NCBI RefSeq assembly: GCF_045920555.1
Contig: NZ_CP174509.1
Location: 930,001-994,000, forward strand
Direction of reading: 5' to 3'
DNA length: 64,000 bases
Source: Pseudalkalibacillus sp045920555
Lineage (GTDB): Bacteria > Bacillota > Bacilli > Bacillales > Fictibacillaceae
Shown: one piece after another, positions 17,537 through 25,903 of the stretch
How positions within the stretch are numbered: the stretch's first letter is position 1
How the letters are laid out: every line of letters starts with the position of its first letter
The notes under the pieces: generated by a model
Told to the model about the DNA's origin: nothing
Databases searched by the model: none
What the model saw: the letters and a program-made list of their open reading frames with translations, nothing else
Made by a program: the position numbers and the translations under genes

Positions 17537-17540
17537 TGGC

Positions 17541-17569
17541 TTTACAATCGAATTAAACTTCGGTAATAT
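17541..17569 (+). promoter_or_regulatory. Promoter of the candidate RNA upstream of the ABC-F gene
   Basis: TTTACA (17541-17546), 17-base spacer and TAATAT (17564-17569). No coding region in the normal sense starts within 30 bases. Confidence 0.55.
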
Positions 17570-17576
17570 GGTAGTA

Positions 17577-17806
17577 ATAACCAATGAGAGGGTGTTCACT
17601 TCGAGATGATGATTCGATCTGTTGTGCTTTTAATTGTAGTGGCTTGATGTAGGGATAAGTATGCCCATTTTTAGAACAAAGCCATCACAAGACAACAGAT
17701 CCACATCCTCGAACCCCCCTTGACGGTGAAGAGTTTACCGAAAAGGATTTTTCCTGTCCATATAGTCCGGAAAAGAAGCAGGGTGTTCAAGCACCTTGCT
17801 TTTTTT
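17577..17806 (+). ncRNA. Candidate structured RNA or leader/attenuator (about 230 nt)
   Basis: Bounded by a promoter (17541-17569) and an intrinsic terminator (GCAGGGTG at 17778-17785, CACCTTGC at 17792-17799, T-run). GATCTGTTGT (17616-17625) pairs perfectly with ACAACAGATC (17692-17701), and GTGGCTT (17639-17645) pairs with AAAGCCAT further in, giving a long rod-like hairpin. GGGTGTTCA occurs at the 5' end and again in the terminator's rising arm, so an alternative pairing with the terminator is possible. Two tiny reading frames lie inside: ATG 17606-17647 (13 codons, hydrophobic) and ATG 17661-17723 (20 codons). An ABC-F gene lies 285 bases downstream, with a MITE-like insertion in between. 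It could be a free sRNA, an antibiotic-responsive leader, or a decayed small gene (see findings). Confidence 0.5.
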
Positions 17807-17810
17807 ATTA

Positions 17811-17977
17811 ACGCTGTTAAATCATGTTGTTGATTAATTATGGAAAATTTTTGCGAACGAAATTCACGACACCACTGCGGTAAAAGGGAGCCAGGCGAGA
17901 CCCTGCAGCGAGGAGGCTTGCGGATCGCCCCGGAAAGGGAGTGAATTTCATAGAATCAACAATAATTTTATAAGCGG
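17811..17977. mobile_element. MITE-like element copy 2
   Basis: Left end GCTGTTAAATCATG...TTGTTGATT and right end AATCAACAATAATTTTATAAGC are inverted repeats. The core at 17858-17949 (GAAATTCACGACA to GGGAGTGAATTTC) matches copy 5 at 60.3 kb and the reverse complement of 15191-15281. It has no reading frame of its own, so it would be non-autonomous. It separates the RNA unit from the ABC-F gene. Confidence 0.65.
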
Positions 17978-18022
17978 ACCTTCGTCAAAGGGTTGGCTTT
18001 GCCAGGTTTTCTTTATGTAACG
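17978..18022 (+). repeat. Short hairpin repeat, copy a
   Basis: CCTTCGTCAAAGGGTTGGC, then TTTGCCAGGTTTTCTTTATG. It is closely similar to 34028-34075. The centre can form TTGGC/GCCAG. It stands 68 bases upstream of the ABC-F start. Confidence 0.5.
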
Positions 18023-18090
18023 GAAAAGAGGAGAGTTATGGTTCAAGTTTTGTGTGATGGTCCAAATTACTGGAGAAAGAGGGAACGATA

Positions 18091-19638
18091 TTGAGTATTT
18101 TACATGTAAAAGGACTGACACACGGTTTTGGAGATCGGACACTATTCAATCAAGTTGAATTCAGATTACTGAATGCAGAACATGTCGGTCTAGTCGGAGC
18201 GAATGGCAGTGGAAAATCCACCTTATTGAAGCTTCTTGTAGGGGAACTTATACCGGATGGAGGCGTAATTAATCGCCATCCGGGCATTGAAATCGGTTAT
18301 TTAGAGCAGCATCCCGATTTTAATGAAGGCGAAACCATCCTGACATACTTGCAAGGTGCTTTTTCAGAGCTTTATGAATTAGAGCAGGAGATGATTAGCA
18401 TTACCCAACGATTATCCGACTCCGGAAATCCTGATTTAGAAAAAGATCTGGAAAGGCTCGGAAAAATTCAAGATACGTTGGACGCTCATCAATTTTATAC
18501 GATAGATACGACAATCGAAGAGGTGACATCAGGACTAGGAATTTCAGCATTAGGGATGACAACGGAAACTGAACAATTGAGCGGGGGACAACGGACTAAG
18601 CTCATGCTTGCAAAACTGTTGTTGAGTAAGCCCGATATCTTGTTGATGGATGAACCGACTAACTACTTGGATGATGTGCATATTGCCTGGCTTAAGAAAT
18701 ACCTCCTGAAATATCCCAATGCCTTCGTTTTGATTTCACATGATACGTCCTTCATGAATGAGGTTGTGAACGTCGTCCACCATTTGGAGCATAAAATCCT
18801 GACGCGATATGTCGGCAATTACAAAGCTTTTACTGAAGCTTATGAATTACGAAAAAGGCAGACCTATCAAGCTTATGTCAGGCAGCAGAAGGAGATTGAT
18901 AAGCTGGAGGATTACATCAGGCGTAATAAAGCGAGAGCCTCTACAGCCAAACAGGCGAAAAGCCGTGAAAAGAAGCTGGAAAAGATAGATCGTATTGAAA
19001 AGCCGATGAGCCTGCCTGTACCACGCTTCATGTTTGAGGTGTGCAGGGAACCGAATCAAGAAGTTTTGGTTGCGAGAGAACTACAGGTCGGATATGAAAG
19101 ACCATTATTCAGCGGGATCGATCTGACCATCAAAAAGGATAGGAAAATCGCTATCACTGGTTACAACGGTATCGGAAAATCCACAACGATCAAATCTCTG
19201 CTGGGGCTCATTGAACCACTAAGTGGAGAAGTGAAACTCGGAAGCTTTGTAAGGCCCGTCTATCTTGAGCAGGAGATCGTTTTTCCGCGTGAGGAGTCGG
19301 CTTTGCAATATGTTTGGTTGCAGTTTCCATTCATGCAGGAGAAAGATGTACGGAAAAGACTGGCGAGAAGCGGCTTGAAGAACGAGCATATTTATCAGCC
19401 CTTGAACACGTTAAGCGGTGGAGAACAGACGAAGGTGAGGCTTTGTTTGTTGATGATGAAAGAAAGCAATTTTCTTGTGTTGGATGAACCGACGAACCAT
19501 CTGGATGTGCAAGCGAAGGAAGCATTGAAGGGAGCCCTTGAAAAATATAAAGGGACGATCCTCATTGTTTCGCATGAACCTGAATTTTATGAGGATTGGA
19601 TTACAGATATTTGGAATGTAGAAGACTGGGTGAAATAA
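18091..19638 (+). CDS. ABC-F family ATPase (ribosome-associated, possible antibiotic-resistance type)
   Basis: 515 aa with two ABC domains and no membrane region, so a cytoplasmic translation factor rather than a transporter. First site: Walker A GANGSGKST, signature LSGGQRTK, Walker B ILLMDEPTNYL. Second: Walker A GYNGIGKST, signature LSGGEQTK, Walker B LVLDEPTNHL. Between them is a basic helical linker at about 240-315 (YELRKRQTYQAYVRQQKEID and following), typical of ABC-F proteins that reach the peptidyl-transferase centre. The start is TTG with AGAGGG 7 bases upstream. ABC-F genes are often controlled by leader attenuation, and a candidate leader lies at 17.6 kb. Subgroup and drug class cannot be read from sequence alone. 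Confidence 0.9.
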   Translation: MSILHVKGLTHGFGDRTLFNQVEFRLLNAEHVGLVGANGSGKSTLLKLLVGELIPDGGVINRHPGIEIGYLEQHPDFNEGETILTYLQGAFSELYELEQEMISITQRLSDSGNPDLEKDLERLGKIQDTLDAHQFYTIDTTIEEVTSGLGISALGMTTETEQLSGGQRTKLMLAKLLLSKPDILLMDEPTNYLDDVHIAWLKKYLLKYPNAFVLISHDTSFMNEVVNVVHHLEHKILTRYVGNYKAFTEAYELRKRQTYQAYVRQQKEIDKLEDYIRRNKARASTAKQAKSREKKLEKIDRIEKPMSLPVPRFMFEVCREPNQEVLVARELQVGYERPLFSGIDLTIKKDRKIAITGYNGIGKSTTIKSLLGLIEPLSGEVKLGSFVRPVYLEQEIVFPREESALQYVWLQFPFMQEKDVRKRLARSGLKNEHIYQPLNTLSGGEQTKVRLCLLMMKESNFLVLDEPTNHLDVQAKEALKGALEKYKGTILIVSHEPEFYEDWITDIWNVEDWVK

Positions 19639-19646
19639 GATAAGGA

Positions 19647-19680
19647 AAGACTTCGGTGTAAAACCGAAGTCTTCTTTATA
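19647..19680 (+). terminator. Intrinsic terminator of the ABC-F gene
   Basis: AAGACTTCGGT, five-base loop, ACCGAAGTCTT and CTTT. Confidence 0.85.
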
Positions 19681-19698
19681 GGTGTGAATTTACACAAT

Positions 19699-19751
19699 TT
19701 ATTGGTAAACAAGTAGATTTTATTGGTAAAGTGCCAAGAAATATCGGTAAA
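19699..19751 (-). repeat. 21-bp-period intergenic repeat (TTTACCAATAA type)
   Basis: Read on the minus strand, TTTACCRATA recurs at exactly 21-base steps: units on the plus strand at 19699, 19720 and 19741 (TTATTGGTAAA, TTATTGGTAAA, ATATCGGTAAA). It lies between the convergent ABC-F and rnz genes. The same motif and period are found at 38.25 and 40.1 kb. Confidence 0.7.
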
Positions 19752-19772
19752 ATGCAGCACTCCGATATTAGA

Positions 19773-20702
19773 TCAATTTTTCCGTTTTTTCAAATGAAAT
19801 ATGTCAAGGTCATGCGCAAGTTCAGTGTTTTCGAATACACGGACAGCACTTTCAAGCAACTCCTCTGAACGGTCATAGTATCTTGAACTGATGTGATTTA
19901 GAATCAGGCGTTTTGCATTTGCCTTTTTGGCAATTTCAGCGGCTTGTATCGTTGTTGAGTGGAAATAGTCGATTGCTTGCTCTTCCATCCCCTCCGCAAA
20001 TGTCGCTTCATGGATCAGAAGGTCTGAATTACGAGCAAGCTGCACAGTCTTTTCCGAAGGGCGGGTATCTCCACAAACCGTTACAACTCTGCCAGGCTGA
20101 GCCTGATCGATAAAATCCGTCCCATTCAAGACCCGTCCATCATCCAAAGTGACTGTTTCGCCTTCCTTCAGTTTTTTATAAACAGGGCCAGGTGGAACCT
20201 CTATTTCTTTCAGCTTTTCAACTAGTAATCGGCCAGGTTGGGAAGGTTCTGTAATCCGGATACCGAAAGAAGGGATGACATGTTCAAGTAAAGCTGTCTC
20301 TACTTTATAGCCCTCATCATTTTCAACGTACCCATCATCATACTCCACGATTTCCAGTGGATACTTCAAATAAGTCCGGCTCGTTTCCAATGCCACTGTC
20401 ACAAATTCATGGATTCCTTTTGGGCCATATACTGTCAATGGGTTCTCTCCACCCTGGAAAGAACGGCTGCCTAAAACGCCCGGAAGGCCATAGAGATGGT
20501 CGCCATGCATATGGGAAATGAAAATTTTCGAGATTTGCCATAGCTTCAAGTTTGTATGCAATATTTGATGCTGCGTAGACTCCCCGCAATCGAACAGCCA
20601 AACATCGCCTTCACGATTTGTCATGAATCGCAGGGCTAGGGATGAAACATTCCGACCTTTCGAAGGGATACCTGCTCCTGTTCCGAGAAAATGAAATTCC
20701 AT
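19773..20702 (-). CDS. rnz: Ribonuclease Z
   Basis: Metallo-beta-lactamase-fold endonuclease that trims tRNA 3' ends. 309 aa. The metal site reads SHMHGDHLYGLPG (HxHxDH), with later ligands in the GDTRPSE and LIHEATF motifs and NHISSRY near the C-terminus. MEFHFLGTGAG is the standard family opening; the start at 20702 has AAAGGAT about 8 bases upstream, while an upstream ATG at 20735 has none. It is a lone gene converging on the ABC-F gene. Confidence 0.95.
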   Translation of the reverse strand: MEFHFLGTGAGIPSKGRNVSSLALRFMTNREGDVWLFDCGESTQHQILHTNLKLWQISKIFISHMHGDHLYGLPGVLGSRSFQGGENPLTVYGPKGIHEFVTVALETSRTYLKYPLEIVEYDDGYVENDEGYKVETALLEHVIPSFGIRITEPSQPGRLLVEKLKEIEVPPGPVYKKLKEGETVTLDDGRVLNGTDFIDQAQPGRVVTVCGDTRPSEKTVQLARNSDLLIHEATFAEGMEEQAIDYFHSTTIQAAEIAKKANAKRLILNHISSRYYDRSEELLESAVRVFENTELAHDLDIFHLKKRKN

Positions 20703-20864
20703 ACCATTCATCCTTTCAATGATAGTATATACCATCTGTTCTCCATCCTAAAACGAAGACTCAATTCAGCTTCGAGACGGAGAGGAAACCAAACTCCTGT
20801 CTGTATGATGAAAATCTGTATCCGATTAGACTTTAGGTAAAGAAAAAAGAAGGAGCGATTTTAG

Positions 20865-21559
20865 ATGTCCATTAAGGAAGAAACGGCGAATACTTATATC
20901 ATCCCACGGAAAAATGAAAGAGAATTGGATGTGAAAATCCAACTGGGAACCGGCAAACTGTATCTCGACGGTTCTACGGAAGAAATCATGGAAGGGTTGT
21001 TTACGGTAATGGGCGAATCCACTGAACCAGATATTGAGTACGATATCTCCGAAACCGGCAAGGGAACCCTTGTTGTACCGCAACGATCTATCAACTCATG
21101 GAAAAATCTCAGGTCTGCCAAGCAAAAGTGGGATATAGCCCTTAATGGTGAATTGCCCCTTACGCTGAAATTGGAGTTAGGGGCTGGAAAGTCAAGACTA
21201 GGACTCTCCAGATTGAATCTAGTAGATGTTCATATCGAGTCCGGAATCGGGGAAACTGAAATCGACCTGACTGGGGATTGGAAAAAGAGTTTCAAAATGA
21301 AAATTGATACGGGTGTCGGTAAAATGAAAATCCGGTTGCCAAGCAGATCGGCGTAAAACTGGATATTGATAAAGGAATAGGAAAAGTCGATGCTGATCAT
21401 TTCATTGTTGTAGGCGATAGCTATCAAAATCCAGCTTATGAAGAATCGGATGTGAAAATCGAGATAGATTTGGATGTGGGAGTCGGTGAAGTTATTCTTA
21501 GAGCAAGCCTAATATCAACAAAGACCCATAGCAATAAATGGGTCTTTTTGCTGATGTAA
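20865..21559 (+). pseudogene. Toast-rack (LiaF/DUF2154-like) protein gene, frameshifted
   Basis: The first 163 codons (20865-21356) read a beta-solenoid-like domain: IQLGTGKLYLDGS, LELGAGKSRLGLSRLNL, GIGETEIDLTGDW, DTGVGKMKIRLP. The frame then runs into a stop at 21354-21356, but the next frame continues the same repeat fold without break: KQIGVKLDIDKGIGKVDADH, then KIEIDLDVGVGEVIL. One missing base near 21338 (CCAAGC for an expected CCAAAGC) explains it. The second frame runs through the terminator to a stop at 21557-21559. It has a good AAGGAG site. Either a recent pseudogene or a base-call error; the intact protein would sense or respond to envelope stress. Confidence 0.75.
21520..21549 (+). 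terminator. Intrinsic terminator after the toast-rack gene
   Basis: AAAGACCCAT, 7-base loop, ATGGGTCTTTTT. Its overlap with the second frame suggests that the true stop was lost upstream. Confidence 0.85.
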
Positions 21560-21739
21560 TTTTTTGGTTATTAAATCTAACACTTGAAAACTAGTATATA
21601 TTTGAAAATATTTCAAAATTAAAGGGGAGTTCCTACTACCAAATACTTGTGTTTTATTCAAAAAACTACATAAATGTGTCTATTTTCCCCTTTTCATTTA
21701 TTATTAAACATAATATTTACAATTTTTCGTCAAATTGCT

Positions 21740-21765
21740 ATTATTACTACTAAAGTAGTAATAAT
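21740..21765 (+). promoter_or_regulatory. Perfect inverted repeat upstream of the InhA-type protease
   Basis: ATTATTACTAC, four bases, GTAGTAATAAT, 37 bases before the GTG start. It is a candidate operator. I do not recognise a known Bacillus regulator motif. The 21560-21801 leader is very AT-rich and otherwise featureless. Confidence 0.5.
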
Positions 21766-21801
21766 TACTATATTTTCATAGTTTAGGGAGGGTGTTTAGT
21801 A

Positions 21802-24204
21802 GTGAACAAGAAAAAGATTGCATCCACGGCACTTGCAGTCATGATGGGGATAAGTACGCTTACATACGGTGCAATTTCATCACCTCAGCACGCAGAAGCT
21901 GAGCATATCAAAGAAAGCATTTCCAAGTCCTATGCAGGAGCACCGATCGATCTCGGGATTGCAAATGATGAGAGATTAATTGAAATGCTGAAGGAAAGCG
22001 GTAAGATTTCACAAAATGCTGGGCCTGCTGAAGCAGAAAAAGCATTGAATAAGTATTTGAAGGAAAGAGCAGGGGATGGAAAACATTCGCATGAAGGAGA
22101 CCTTCAAGAAGAAGTAAAGGAATCAAAAGAAAGACTTCAGGAACAAATGAAAAACAATGGCTTGGCTTCAGGTAAAGGAAAGAAAAATGGTAAGACAAAA
22201 GATGAAACGGTTGATGGAGTAACAGAAGAAGAATGGAATGGTGGAACTCGTACCGACAAGGTTCTTGCGCTGTTGATCGAGTATCCGGATTATCCAGCTT
22301 CTGAAATTAAACCAGAACATACGGATATGTATTATGAAGACTATGTGAAAGAACATTATACAGATATGTTGTTCAGTGTCGACGGCTATGAAGGGCCAAA
22401 TGGAGAAAACCTCGTTTCCGTTAAACAATTTTATGAAGAGCAATCTGGCGGAAGCTATTCTATCGAAGGTGAAGTAGTAGGATGGTATCAAGCTAAGCAT
22501 CCAGCAGCTTACTACGGTGGAAATAATGCTAGTGATAATGATGCCGACCCACGTGCTTTGGTCAGAGAGGCACTTGTGGCAGCTGCTGCGGATCCGAACT
22601 TGGATTTGAGCCAGTACGATCAAGAAGACCGCTATGACCTTGATGGTGACGGCAACTACCGTGAGCCGGATGGATTGATCGACCACTTGATGATCGTCCA
22701 CTCTTCTGTTGGTGAAGAAGCAGGCGGTGGCGGACTAGGTGAAGACGCAATCTGGTCACATCGTTGGTCTCTAGGAAACGTCTTCGCTCTTCCAGGAACT
22801 AAAACAGAAGTCCCTTATTGGGGTGGGAGAATGGCTGCTTACGATTACACGATTGAACCTGCCGATGGTGCAGCTGGTGTATTCGCCCATGAATATGGTC
22901 ATGATTTAGGATTGCCGGATGAATACGATACGATCTATTCAGGTGCTGGTGAAGCGGTAGCTTATTGGTCGATCATGTCAAGCGGAAGTTGGGCTGGTGA
23001 TATTCCAGGAACTGAACCAACAGGATTCAGCGCATGGTCGAAAGAATTCTTACATTCATCAATGCCAGGAAGCAACTGGTTAACCGGTACCACAATCCAC
23101 GCAGATGATGTGACAAGCAAAGGGACAGAAGTCCTTCTAGATGAAGCGGTTACCAAAGGTACGAATAATGACGCTTTACGTGTCGATCTTCCAGACAAAG
23201 AGACGGTCGTCAACACACCGGCAAGCGGCGAGTATGAGTATTATGGTGGTACAGGTGACGAAATAGACCATACGATGGTGACAGAAGTCGATCTTTCAAA
23301 TGCAACGAATGCCACATTAGAATATGATGTTTGGTATAACATCGAGTCAAACTGGGACTTCGGAATGGTCCAGGTTTCAACTGATGGTGGAGATACATGG
23401 GAGTCTTTATCAACTCCTAACACTTCATCTGACATTGTTTCTGATGGATACCCGGCAATCAAAGAAAACATGCCTGGTTACACTGGATCAAGTAATGGAT
23501 GGGTGCACGAAACAATCGATTTAAGTGAATATGCTGGACAAACGATTCAACTACAATACCGTTATATGACTGACTGGGGTACTACCCTTGATGGAATGTA
23601 TGTGGATAATGTAAAAGTGACTGCTGATGGTAATGAAGTGGTTTCTGATGGAGCAGAATCAGAAGCAGATGCAGCATTTGATTTACACGGGTTCAAGAGA
23701 GATACAGGTACATTCACATCAGAACACTACTATCTACTTGAGTGGAGATCCCACAACGGTGTTGACGAAGGACTTTCTCATATCCGACGTGGGAACAGTC
23801 TGATGAACTATGATGCAGGACTTCTAGTCTGGTATGTAGATAATTCTTATGACAACAACTGGACGGGTATCCATCCTGGTGAAGGATTCTTGGGTGTAGT
23901 TGATGCTGACCAGGTTGTAAACCGTTGGAGCGATGGAGCTCTAGGAACTACTCGTTATCAAATGCATGATGCAGCATTCGGTTTAGGAAAAACTGAAAAG
24001 ATGTTCCTTGATTACAGCGATACTTCAGGTATTACGATGAAGGACAATGCAACAAATAGAACACCGCTCTTTGATGACTCTAAGAAATATATGACTCCGG
24101 TACTTCCTGACGCTGGACGTAATGTTCCTACTTACGGATTGAAATTCCGTGTCGTTGCTCAAAGTGCTGATGGAACAGTTGGTAAAGTAAATATCTATAA
24201 ATAA
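21802..24204 (+). CDS. M6 family secreted metalloprotease, immune inhibitor A type
   Basis: Large exported zinc protease of 800 aa. Residues 1-33 are a signal peptide (MNKKKIASTALAVMMGISTL, then AEA). The propeptide runs to about 140. The catalytic domain holds the zinc site FAHEYGHDLGLPDEYD (HEXXH) at about 364, followed by the SIMSSGSWAGD turn. C-terminal to it is a jelly-roll/MAM-like domain (about 470-610, YEYYGGTGDEID and WVHETIDLSEYAGQTI) and a final domain (615-800) with DLHGFKRDTGT and YDAGLLVWYVDNSYD. The start is GTG with AGGGAGGG upstream. The family is virulence-associated in B. cereus; in this genome it may simply feed on protein. Confidence 0.92.
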   Translation: MNKKKIASTALAVMMGISTLTYGAISSPQHAEAEHIKESISKSYAGAPIDLGIANDERLIEMLKESGKISQNAGPAEAEKALNKYLKERAGDGKHSHEGDLQEEVKESKERLQEQMKNNGLASGKGKKNGKTKDETVDGVTEEEWNGGTRTDKVLALLIEYPDYPASEIKPEHTDMYYEDYVKEHYTDMLFSVDGYEGPNGENLVSVKQFYEEQSGGSYSIEGEVVGWYQAKHPAAYYGGNNASDNDADPRALVREALVAAAADPNLDLSQYDQEDRYDLDGDGNYREPDGLIDHLMIVHSSVGEEAGGGGLGEDAIWSHRWSLGNVFALPGTKTEVPYWGGRMAAYDYTIEPADGAAGVFAHEYGHDLGLPDEYDTIYSGAGEAVAYWSIMSSGSWAGDIPGTEPTGFSAWSKEFLHSSMPGSNWLTGTTIHADDVTSKGTEVLLDEAVTKGTNNDALRVDLPDKETVVNTPASGEYEYYGGTGDEIDHTMVTEVDLSNATNATLEYDVWYNIESNWDFGMVQVSTDGGDTWESLSTPNTSSDIVSDGYPAIKENMPGYTGSSNGWVHETIDLSEYAGQTIQLQYRYMTDWGTTLDGMYVDNVKVTADGNEVVSDGAESEADAAFDLHGFKRDTGTFTSEHYYLLEWRSHNGVDEGLSHIRRGNSLMNYDAGLLVWYVDNSYDNNWTGIHPGEGFLGVVDADQVVNRWSDGALGTTRYQMHDAAFGLGKTEKMFLDYSDTSGITMKDNATNRTPLFDDSKKYMTPVLPDAGRNVPTYGLKFRVVAQSADGTVGKVNIYK

Positions 24205-24212
24205 GATTGATA

Positions 24213-24256
24213 GAAAACCAGTCTTGAGTTGGTACTCAGGGCTGGTTTTAATTTTA
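24213..24256 (+). terminator. Intrinsic terminator of the protease gene
   Basis: AAAACCAGTCTTGAG pairs with CTCAGGGCTGGTTTT (imperfect centre), then TTTTACG. Confidence 0.75.
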
Positions 24257-24274
24257 CGAGGTGGCAGTATCCTT

Positions 24275-24352
24275 GTTATGAGGCCCTGAAAACGCCAAAA
24301 TCAGGATTAAAGGTATTCATGAAAGCATTATGAGACCCTGAAAACGTAAAAA
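24275..24352. repeat. 26-bp-period intergenic repeat (ATGAGRCCCTGAAAACG type)
   Basis: Units at 24275 and 24327 share TTATGAGRCCCTGAAAACG. They lie 52 bases (two periods of 26) apart with a degenerate unit between. A single related unit (TTATGAGACCGTGAAAAC) lies at 53562. Confidence 0.6.
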
Positions 24353-24436
24353 TGATACTATCGAAAAATCCCTTCCTTTTTCCTGCCATTCTGGTATTAT
24401 AGGAAAATATTACAATTACGTAGGGAGTGAGAGATA

Positions 24437-25417
24437 ATGAGATTTCCGAACAAACTGCAGCCCGGGGACGAGGTGCGGGTAGTGGCACCTTCAACGAGTA
24501 TGAGCATCAGTAATGAGGAGAACCGCCGACATTCCATGGAGAGATTAGAAGAAATGGGTTTGGGTGTCACCTTTGGAAAGCATGTCGATAAATCGGATGA
24601 ATTCTCTTCATCCAGTATTCAATCAAGGGTCGAGGATATCCACGATGCTTTCCGTGATCCAAATGTGAAAGCGATTCTTACGTTTATTGGCGGCTATAAT
24701 GTGAATCAATTGCTCCGATATTTGGACTATGACTTGATCCGTAAAAATCCTAAAATTCTTTGCGGTTACTCGGATATCACTGCACTAGGAACGGCGATTT
24801 ATACCCAATCCGATCTGGTTACCTATTCCGGTCCACATTTTTCAACGTTCGGGATGGTAAAAGGACTGGAGTATACAATTGAGCAATTCAAAAAGTGCCT
24901 GATGGCGGAAGAGCCATATGAAATTCATCCAGCGGATTATTGGAGTAATGATCCCTGGTACAGAGATCAGGAAAATCGGACATTCAATGAACAAGGTCCC
25001 TTTGACGTGCTCCAGCAAGGAGAAGCAGAAGGGACGATCATCGGGGGTAATCTCTGTACGTTGAATCTTTTACAGGGCACAGAGTATATGCCTTCTTTAA
25101 AAGATAAGATCCTTTTTCTTGAGGATGATTACCTAGCGCAGGATTTGATTTTCGATCGTGATCTACAGTCTTTACTCCACTTGCCTGATGCTGATAAAAT
25201 CAAAGGTCTGGTCATCGGTCGCTTTCAACCACAATCTGAAGTATCGGATGAGGCACTTCGTCTGATCATCGAACGGAAAGCGGAACTAGAGGGCATTCCG
25301 ATCATTTCGAATGTGAATTTCGGTCATACACAACCTGTATCGATCTTTCCAATCGGAGGAAAAGCTAGAATCTTAGCTAATGCACACGAAAGCAAAATTG
25401 AAATAGTTGAACACTAA
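24437..25417 (+). CDS. LD-carboxypeptidase (S66 / MccF-like)
   Basis: Serine carboxypeptidase of the S66 family with 326 aa. Nucleophile elbow CGYSDITALGTAIY (Ser), the catalytic Glu in the ILFLEDDY segment and the His in NFGHTQPVS form the Ser-Glu-His triad. FIGGYNVNQLLRYLDYDLI precedes the nucleophile. Housekeeping members trim muropeptides, and some MccF-type members confer microcin resistance; the sequence does not decide. The GNAT gene follows 9 bases later and may be co-transcribed. Confidence 0.88.
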   Translation: MRFPNKLQPGDEVRVVAPSTSMSISNEENRRHSMERLEEMGLGVTFGKHVDKSDEFSSSSIQSRVEDIHDAFRDPNVKAILTFIGGYNVNQLLRYLDYDLIRKNPKILCGYSDITALGTAIYTQSDLVTYSGPHFSTFGMVKGLEYTIEQFKKCLMAEEPYEIHPADYWSNDPWYRDQENRTFNEQGPFDVLQQGEAEGTIIGGNLCTLNLLQGTEYMPSLKDKILFLEDDYLAQDLIFDRDLQSLLHLPDADKIKGLVIGRFQPQSEVSDEALRLIIERKAELEGIPIISNVNFGHTQPVSIFPIGGKARILANAHESKIEIVEH

Positions 25418-25426
25418 GGAGGGGCA

Positions 25427-25861
25427 ATGGAATTTCATAGTTTTACAAGTCTGCCAGATGGAACAACTCTTGGGCTATTGAACGCATTACACAACCGGGT
25501 TTTCGGTTCGACAAATGGTTTTGTAGAAGACCTCCAAACCAAGCATCGGCCATTCATTTTAGTGGCTATCGAGAAAGAATCACCAGTTGGATACAAAATT
25601 GGGTACGAGCGCAAGGCGAATCACTTTTACAGTTGGTTAGGAGGAGTCCATCCTGATTACAGAGGAAAAGGCATCGGAGAAGAGTTGCTCATTCGTCAAC
25701 ATAAGTGGTGTCAAGAGAACAATTATAAGACGATTCGAACGCATACTAAAAATAAATGGCGGAACATGCTCATCTTGAACATCAAAAACGGTTTCGATGT
25801 GATCGGCACATTTACGGATGTTAAAGGTGAACCAAAAATCATACTCGAGAAGCGGTTGTGA
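25427..25861 (+). CDS. GNAT family N-acetyltransferase
   Basis: 144 aa with the acetyl-CoA motif VHPDYRGKGIGEELLIRQHK (residues 73-92), the usual Q/RxxGxG/A core, and a C-terminal strand FTDVKGEPKIILEKRL. GGAGGGG lies 5 bases before ATG 25427. It is close behind the LD-carboxypeptidase gene. Substrate unknown. Confidence 0.82.
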   Translation: MEFHSFTSLPDGTTLGLLNALHNRVFGSTNGFVEDLQTKHRPFILVAIEKESPVGYKIGYERKANHFYSWLGGVHPDYRGKGIGEELLIRQHKWCQENNYKTIRTHTKNKWRNMLILNIKNGFDVIGTFTDVKGEPKIILEKRL

Positions 25862-25865
25862 AAAT

Positions 25866-25903
25866 AACTGGGACTGACGTATATGGTCAGCCCTAGTTTT
25901 CTT
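25866..25903. terminator. Bidirectional terminator between the GNAT and yfkAB genes
   Basis: AACTGGGACTGAC pairs with GGTCAGCCCTAGTT (two mismatches); T-rich tails lie on both strands. Confidence 0.75.

Noticed and set aside
17606..17723. Two tiny frames as independent genes
   Set aside because: Short, with weak sites and inside a strong hairpin; kept only as possible leader peptides.
20736..20864. Regulatory site between rnz and the toast-rack gene
   Set aside because: Short divergent gap with only a ribosome binding site; no clear -35/-10 pair or operator.
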